This document shows, in pieces, positions 57,758 through 64,000 of a stretch of DNA of 64,000 nucleotides. Origin of the DNA: Zopfochytrium polystomum (taxonomy: Eukaryota > Chytridiomycota > Chytridiomycetes > Chytridiales > Chytridiaceae); the NCBI GenBank assembly GCA_025765615.1, contig JAIVFJ010000271.1:18266-82265 (forward strand), in the 5' to 3' direction. The translations under genes and the position numbers were made by a program. Each line of letters begins with the position of its first letter. The stretch's first letter is position 1. The notes under the pieces were generated by a model. The model did no database searches. It worked only from the letters and a program-made list of their open reading frames with translations, and was not told where the DNA came from.

Positions 57758-59379
57758 ATGTTCGCCCTCGGACCTCTTTCGTCCGCCCGCCACTCCGCAT
57801 CGCAGCTCGCGACGATGCGCCTTCCGGCCATCGCCACGCCAGCTTCCTTCTCTCGGATGGCTGGTCTCTTCGCCCTCGCTGCTTTCTACGCGACGACCCC
57901 TGGTGAGTGTGCGAGGCGACTCAACCCGTTCGACCGTCGCACTTTCTCGCTGTTCGTCGTTCCGTTTCCTTTCAATGCTGACCAAAGGCCCTCCAAAAAA
58001 AAATAAAAAAAGGCGCCCCGCCCTCATTGAACGCTACGATGCGCGCCGTTCCCCGCCCTGCCTTGCCCGCTCCCAAACGCGCTTCCAACGCTTTTGCGCT
58101 TTTCGTCAAGGACTTCTTCAAGGACGGCCGTCAGCGCAACCCCGAGCTTGCCCGCCTGACAGGGTCGGGCGCCCAGCCCGCGGTCATGAAGGCTGCTGCT
58201 AAGGCGTGGGCCTCGCTTTCCCCAAAGGAGAAGAAGGTTTGTAGTTCTTTGTCGTAAACGCCAACCCGTCCCACCCCCCTCCCCATCTCCCCCAGCCCCA
58301 TCTTCCCGCGCAACCTGACTTTTTTTCCTTTCGCTCTTTGACTTCCCCACTTACCGTCCCAATGCGATGCACTCGCGAAACCCAAGCCCTACACCGACAA
58401 GCAGGAGCAAGAGAAAGAGCGCTATGCCAAGGAGCTCAGCAGCTACCTAAAAAATCGAACGGCCGTGGACATCGCCGCCGCGTCGGCGGTCCGCAGGGCG
58501 CTGTTGAAGCTCAACCCATCTCGCAGGAGATTTCCCGTCCCCATCGATCCGGCACGACCGAAACGACCGTTGACGGCCTTCATTTTATTCTCCCAGGCAG
58601 CCACATCGGGCAGGATTCCTCGCTATGCTGAGGAAATGAAGCCGTTGACCATGACTCAAAAAGCGTCGGCCGCCGGCAAACATTGGAAGAGCCTTTCGGC
58701 TGCCGAGAAGGAGGTTCGTATTTCGTGAGCGGTGTTGCGTTGATCAATCTCGACATGACTTGTTCATTGACATCACTTCAAATTTCTTCTCTTTTTTTCT
58801 CCTGGCAGCCTTTTGAGAAGCAGGCGCTGCTCAACAAGCAACGATACGATCTTGCTAAGGCCAAGTATGACCAGGTTTGCACCATCATACTGAACGAATA
58901 TTTTACGCGGTTCGGACGGGGGCCACGACTCTTACAAGCGACTGTGCTTTATTCACATATTAGGAGTTTGGATATTCCAAGGCGGTAATCGCCGTTCGCC
59001 GCGAGACCCAGCAGAAGCTCAAGCCCAAGAAGAAGAAGAAGAGGGTGAAGAAGGCCGCCTCTCGCAGGTCTGCGTCAAAGTCTCGCCGCGCTGCCACCAA
59101 GACGAAGAAGCGCGCCACCTCGAAGACTGCAAAGAAGAAGACCACCGGCAAGAAGGCGACCGTGAAGAAGTCTGCGAAAAAGACTGTCAAGGCGACCAAG
59201 AAGAAGCCCGCCGCAAAGAGGACGGTGAAGAAGGCCGCGCCCAAGGTGAGAAGCCTCTTTTTCTGGCGCATTTTATTCTTAGTCTTCCGAACAAACTTGA
59301 CCCATCCTTTCTCCTTCCCTCCTTTCCTTTCTCCGCTCTTGTCAATCATCAGGCTAAGAAAACCGTCAAGAGGTCGTGA
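57758..59379 (+). CDS. two-HMG-box protein with presequence and histone H1-like tail
   Basis: 356 aa in six exons: 57758-57902, 58013-58236, 58387-58713, 58809-58874, 58964-59245, 59353-59379; phases agree. The first ~45 residues lack acids and are rich in Ser/Ala/Arg (MFALGPLSSARHSASQLATM RLPAIATPASFSRM), like a mitochondrial targeting sequence. HMG box 1: KRASNAFALFVKDFFKDGRQ ... AKAWASLSPKEKKPYTD. HMG box 2: PKRPLTAFILFSQAATSGRI ... GKHWKSLSAAEKEPFEKQAL. Presequence plus two boxes is the Abf2/TFAM layout, so a mitochondrial nucleoid packaging role is inferred. Unusually, a ~95-residue Lys/Ala/Thr tail follows (KKTTGKKATVKKSAKKTVKA), like linker histone H1. Nuclear HMGB function remains possible if the presequence is not used. 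Confidence 0.82.
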
Positions 59380-59626
59380 GTCTCTTTCAAAACAATGGAA
59401 GAAACTCGAGGACGAATGTCGTTGGGCAGCCTCGACGCGCACTCTTGTTCTAATTTGTTTGGGTCCAGGGAGGAAGTGATTAAAGTTTGCAATGGAAAAG
59501 CAGAGCTAGGTTTCGAACGGATGATGCGTAAGTAGCAGCGAACAAAAATAAAGCGCGGTTGATGCGGTGCGAAACCCTATCTGTGCGGTCCTGCGGTTTG
59601 CGCACTCTTTTCCCTTTTCTTTCCGC

Positions 59627-62600
59627 CTACAGCGTTTGCCTGCACCACTTTGCAAAGCAGTCCAGCTTGCTTGGCTGAATGAAGGCGCCGAGCGCTATGT
59701 GACGTTTCTCGTCCGTCGCAAGTATGAATTCACCGAGCGTCATCTAAGGAAAAATTGAAGTTGTCCCACTTTGAGCGCATGTTGCGAAATAGCCTCCTTC
59801 GTCCTCTCACCTGACTCAAGACCAGCTGAGCGGAGAACGGGTTGAACATAGGGAACGCGCAGAGGAACTTTTCCTGCTGCAGTTCGCGAGAGGGATGCCA
59901 GAAAAATAGTCAAAAAAAGGGGGGGGCACCTGGACAACCTACCACGGACTCCTCTAATGAAACCCACTGCCTGTTCTCCCACGCCAACTTTGAGGCCCAA
60001 CCGGCTCTCTTCTCGGCGCCGTCGCCGCCGCAGCTGTCGTACCGGTCGCCCGTCATGTCTCCGATCATTCTAGCCCCGCAAGAGCACTTAGTGTAAGCAA
60101 AACCGTCAGGGCTTTCTGGCCAAAAAAACAAGGGGCCTCTAGGGGAAAAAAAAAAAGAAAAAAAAAACCCCCCCTGAACGCACCTCACAGTCCTGGCTAC
60201 CTCGGCGGCCCCGCGCACCCACACGATTCCGACTTTCACGCCGCCCGCCCGCTCGACGCCCCGCGCGAACGCCGACAGGCCGGCCACGCGCCGCAGGACA
60301 GGGGGCGATAGGAGCACCGGCACCGCGCGGGGCGTTGTCGTTGTCGTCGTCGTCGCCCGTTCGGGTGCGCCGCTAGATGGTGGTGGCGGCGGTGGCGCCG
60401 CCGCGGTGTCGATGAGGATCCAAATGCCTTCGTATTTTTGGGAGAGTCGCACTAACGATTGGGGCAGGGTTGGCGGCGAGTTGGATGCGGATGAGGAGGG
60501 AGTTGGTGCGACGGGCGGTGTGGACGAGACGGGGAGGGCGAGGTGGGAGATGTCTGAGACGGTCACGACGCTGTTGTTGTTGTTGTTGTTGTTTGCCGAA
60601 TGGGCGCGTAAATTTTTTTTTTTTTTTTTTTTTTTTTCGAGTGAGGAGAGTCCGAGATGACTGGAAAATTCAAAGGCACCTACATTGCACACGTCTTGGC
60701 ATCGATTATGAAATCCGCCCCGTCGGTGTTTTCCCTCTCAAATACATCGACAGCCCACTTATTTTCGAGTGCCGTGCGAATACTTGGAAGATTCATTATT
60801 TTCGGCCCAATAATGTACAAGTGCCGCGTCGCCGGTGACGCGAAGCCGCTCCCTTCGAAATCCTCGCCTGATTCGATATCGTAAACAGGCGGCGGTCCTA
60901 GTTCGGGGACCACAATGGGGGCTTGCGGCACGCTCACTGGCGCGAGGTTGGCAACTTGTTTTCCGCGCAGCTTCATGAACGAATGCAGACATGAAGCGGC
61001 GGAGAAGCGCAGTGGCTTTTCGGTGGCGGCAAAGGGCAGCGAATTGGAGGTGGCCTTGCCTGGTTCAAAGCTATGATTAATGCGGATTCCTAAAAAAATT
61101 AAAAGGTAACTCGTCTCAACTGATCTCATTCCGTGCCTTCTTTGCTCTTCCAGCCGCGTCGTCATCTTCGGAATCACTGGAAAGAATTGGAATGGGCGAC
61201 TCGCCTGGGTCGAAGTTGAGCGGAGAATCTAAAAAGATTGGAGAGACTTCCGCTTTTGCCATAGAGACCTGGACTGGCGGCCTCGTTTCTTCAAAAAAAA
61301 GGCAGCCCACCGGTGACAACCTGCTGATAAGTTTTTCACCCTCTGGCGCGCATTCCAAGAGTTTCCCTGGTTTTCCCAGAATCAGATTTTTGATTAACAG
61401 GGTGCCCACAAGCCTACCAGCAATATGAGCAGCCACATCCCAGTTTCTCCATTTTTCCACTGTAGGAGGAACAGCCGAGTCCTCAACGAGTAACTCTGAT
61501 AGAACGCGTTTCCGTGCCTCTGTGAGACTTGCTGTAAGGTCAATGGCTTCTCCAGCCTGTAATTCAAGCTGACTTCTGAAAGCTGCGATTGGATTCCACT
61601 TCAACCGAAGCGAGACGGGCACGCTGGAACACGATACAGATGCGTGAGAACGTCGCCAAGCGCATTACAAAAAAAAAGCAAAACAAAAAAGCACAAACCC
61701 CGATGATGTGAAACAATCGTCCAAGCTGACAGGTTCGCCGCCAAGCCCTTCTACTGCCAGTAATAATAACGATAAGCAGCGTCCAGATTTGTTTCTGACG
61801 GCTAATTTCCCTGGCACCTTGCCTCCAAGTCCAGCTGCTTCTTTCCACCACGCGTCGTCTGACGCGAAGAATGGTGCAGGGGTATGAGGTTCTACATCGG
61901 GTACGCGCATTTTGCGGGAGGAAAACTCATCAAATGCTTCAGATGTGATTTGAAGCTCGCCGTTCATCAATGAAGCTGGCATCGGAAGAGAATAAAGGAA
62001 TCTTATTTCTTGGTCAAGGGTGGCTTCGAAATGTTTCGGTGGAGTGTGAAGATTGAATTCGAAACTTGAAACGAGCGACTTTAGGCAGAAGCTAATTACG
62101 AGGAAGGGCTTAACAAGCGCAGAGTCATAGCTGTCACGACTAACTCACGACTTGTCTACATCAAGCTCCGACATCGTGTCACGGCTAACAATCCTTTCCT
62201 CTGTGGAAACATCAATAGATCTCTCTACCAAGCCTCGCCTACCTAGATAATCAATTCCGCGGTAGAGAGCTAGATTGACAGCGTCAATTGCTAAAATTTT
62301 GAACGAACTTCTTGCTTCGTCTAACATGCTCATGATAGCTTCATCTCCACATGACTCCCGCTCTTCAAAATTGCTTAGTTAACACGCAGCAGAGTAATAT
62401 TAACCCGGATGCTTACCCCAATGATGAAATACGTCGGCGAAGCTTGTTTCTCTCATCTGACTTGTATCATGACTTTTTTCGCGTTGGAGAAAAGCAGACG
62501 GCCCGATCGCGGAGCAGGCAGACGCCAAACAGTTGTCTTCAGACTGGAAGTTGGCCTTAACCTCCAGAGTTGTCAGGGTAAGCTCGAAGATTGTCGGTTT

Positions 62601-63307
62601 GAACTCCTGGGCAATTCCGTCAATAATATGGGGAAAATACCGTGTCATTTACCAATTCAATCTGAGGACGGAAATCTGCCGCCAGCGGCTTTTGTATTCG
62701 CTGCATCAATTCAACAGTGGCTTTTCGCACTGTTGGAACGCCTAGTCTATAAATTCGGGGTCAATTCAGTTTTGACTACTAGTTTTGCAACTGTAGACTC
62801 ACGCGAGGATGTTCCGACCCAGTCTCGGATACGGTCTGAGGAATGCGCCCCTCGACTTCGATCAAAGTGTTGACGAGACATTTTAGTTGCTAATGAGCGT
62901 ACGGTTGGAGTATTTCTTGGAGACCGCCCACGTGGAGTTGACAACAGCCATTCTCTCGTCGTAAAGGTTTGGGCAGACGAAAGTAGTGGCTCTTCTAAAG
63001 CGTACCATGGACCCAGCACACTTGAGGGGTACTGTGTTTGGCGCCTTGCCTGGTGTCAACAATGGGCACAACTTCCAATTCTGGCGAAAGAGACTCGTGA
63101 GTGGTCAACCGAAAGATGAACGAATATATAACGTACCTTCATAGATCAAGTCCTCTTCGGCGCATCCGCCCAGCACCAATGCGTTCCTCCAGCCACATCA
63201 CGTGGTCCGTCTTCATCGTCCGCTGGATCATCCCCCGCTAAATAGAACCTGGGTAAAAGTGCGACTGCCGCGACCAACGAAGGGCAGATTAAATGTCGTG
63301 ATTTCAT
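59627..63307 (-). CDS. XPF-like meiotic protein of SHOC1/Zip2 type
   Basis: 13 exons: 63307-63137, 63080-63006, 62952-62803, 62741-62653, 62606-62417, 62338-62160, 62108-61699, 61623-61121, 61089-60684, 60570-60184, 60111-59943, 59873-59811, 59743-59627. They give about 969 aa; phases agree except that exon 1 needs one extra base (GGAGG-AAC near 63190-63200). The long N-terminus is not diagnostic. The C-terminal third looks like a degenerate XPF/ERCC4 core: HLYIIGPKIMNLPSIRTALE, ADFIIDAKTCA joined to IVVTVSDISHL, QKYEGIWILIDTAA and LSAFARGVERAGGVKVGIVW. A helix-hairpin-helix-like end follows (EKFLCAFPMFNPFSAQLVLS Q; LGEFILATDEKRHIALGAFI). The XPF nuclease motif GDxnERKx3D is absent, as in SHOC1/Zip2, which work in meiotic crossover formation. 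The family call rests on pattern, not on alignment. Intron 61090-61120 is only 31 nt. Confidence 0.6.
60613..60637 (+). repeat. poly-T run inside an intron
   Basis: 25 T residues within the intron 60571-60683 of the XPF-like gene (poly-A on the coding strand), next to (GTT)n. Confidence 0.9.
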
Positions 63308-63847
63308 TCCGCCGTGTGCACCGCTGAATAATCTTGGTCAACGCTCTCAATTAGGGCATTCTCCTGCATATAAATGAGCAGCTCTGCGTGCCAGGATGTG
63401 TCGAGAGCTTCCTCGTCCTCATCCTACATCTCCGTTGCGGGCACCGACTGGTCATGTTCATCACTCCAAGCTCGATAAGGCCGGCTGGAGTGGACATCAT
63501 CCTCGCCGGCGCGATCGCTGTGCCGGGCGGTTTCGCTCGTCGGGCGAGATTGTCCCCGTCGCAGTCTCGCCCTACGCCTCTCGTCCCAATCCTCCACAAC
63601 GAGCTCCATATCGATTCCTTCTTTCCCTTTCTGTCTTCTCCCAGTGTGTGTGTATGTGTGTATCTGTGTGTGTGTGTGTGTGTGTGTATTCCTGTGTGTG
63701 GCAAATGGCTCGAAACCGACCACGTCACTCCCTTGCTGGCCCTGGTGGCTGGGCAGGCCAGTGGCTGGCTGGCACCCTCACAGTCTGTCTGTCTTGCTCG
63801 ATCTTTCGCCAAAATTATCGAAAATACATCAGGTGCCCGCCGCCACC
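63308..63847. other. intergenic interval with (TG)n tract
   Basis: A TG tract lies at about 63642-63692. Nothing else is supported; it lies between the XPF-like gene start and a possible divergent gene. Confidence 0.5.
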
Positions 63848-64000
63848 ATGCTTGGTCGGGGCCACCGAGGCAAGCTCGAGCGTCGCGAGGACACAGCCCA
63901 CCATGCCGGCCCGTCGACCGAGACCGATACGGGCCGAGCAGCTACTACAACGATGACGACGGCGACGACGAGGGCGACGACGAGGGCGACGACGAAGGAA
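63848..64000 (+). CDS. possible 5' end of a gene running off the window
   Basis: An ATG at 63848-63850 sits in the context GCCGCCACCATGC, an ideal eukaryotic initiation context, and the frame stays open to the edge. The visible 51 codons are polar: a basic start (MLGRGHRGKLERRE) then Thr/Ala-rich repeats (TTMTTATTRATTRATT) from a GACGACG-type tract. Another frame gives Asp/Glu-rich peptide. Too short and biased to name. Confidence 0.3.
   Translation, partial: MLGRGHRGKLERREDTAHHAGPSTETDTGRAATTTMTTATTRATTRATTKE

Noticed and set aside
1..64000. CRISPR arrays, bacterial operons, phage or toxin modules
   Set aside because: No spaced direct repeats, Shine-Dalgarno-linked gene strings or prokaryotic families were seen; introns and gene content are eukaryotic.

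Overview
The window is nuclear DNA of a fungus, most likely a zoosporic early-diverging lineage (Chytridiomycota or Blastocladiomycota). Evidence seen: spliceosomal introns, often 45-80 nt; a Rua1-type C-terminal domain, a GT34 (GMA12/MNN10) glycosyltransferase and a fungal Rib2-like deaminase; SAGA, STRIPAK and Spt5 subunits; and a protein built of 'WWxDSGL' ankyrin-like repeats. The phylum is inferred, not proven. Many intergenic regions consist of microsatellites and homopolymers.

Layout. 0-16 kb: partial TM protein (-), GT34 enzyme (-), a WSC-like/TM/SAM-domain surface protein (+), a copia remnant, tRNA-Gly(GCC), and a Q/N-rich Rua1-type regulator (-). 19-21 kb: Sgf73/ataxin-7-like SAGA subunit (+). 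22.4 kb: tRNA-Val(CAC). 22.7-27.8 kb: gene-poor repeat island with an LTR carrying heat-shock-element-like arrays. 27.8-38.5 kb: compact run of Spt5 (-), striatin (-), Sus1/ENY2 (-), UPF0538 (+), Rib2-like deaminase (+) and a twin-CX9C protein (-). 38.5-41.6 kb: diverged internal duplications. 41.6-43.1 kb: repeat protein (+). 43.5-44.9 kb: a second LTR copy with a perfect target-site duplication, and a tandem repeat. 45.2-55.2 kb: FAM135-type lipase, symplekin and a J-protein, all (-). 55.5 kb: HUT1/SLC35B1 nucleotide-sugar transporter (+). 57.8-59.4 kb: two-HMG-box protein with presequence and H1-like tail (+). 59.6-63.3 kb: XPF-like SHOC1/Zip2-type meiotic protein (-). The right edge holds a possible gene start.

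The set is mostly housekeeping: transcription elongation and 3'-end processing (Spt5, symplekin), SAGA deubiquitination/mRNA export (Sgf73, Sus1), STRIPAK signalling, ER sugar transport and Golgi glycosylation, mitochondrial functions and meiosis. I see no operon-like system and no CRISPR. Exon maps were made by hand from splice sites, reading frame and protein-family similarity. Four conserved genes need a one-base correction, usually in or beside a homopolymer, to stay in frame; this suggests residual assembly errors more than real pseudogenes.
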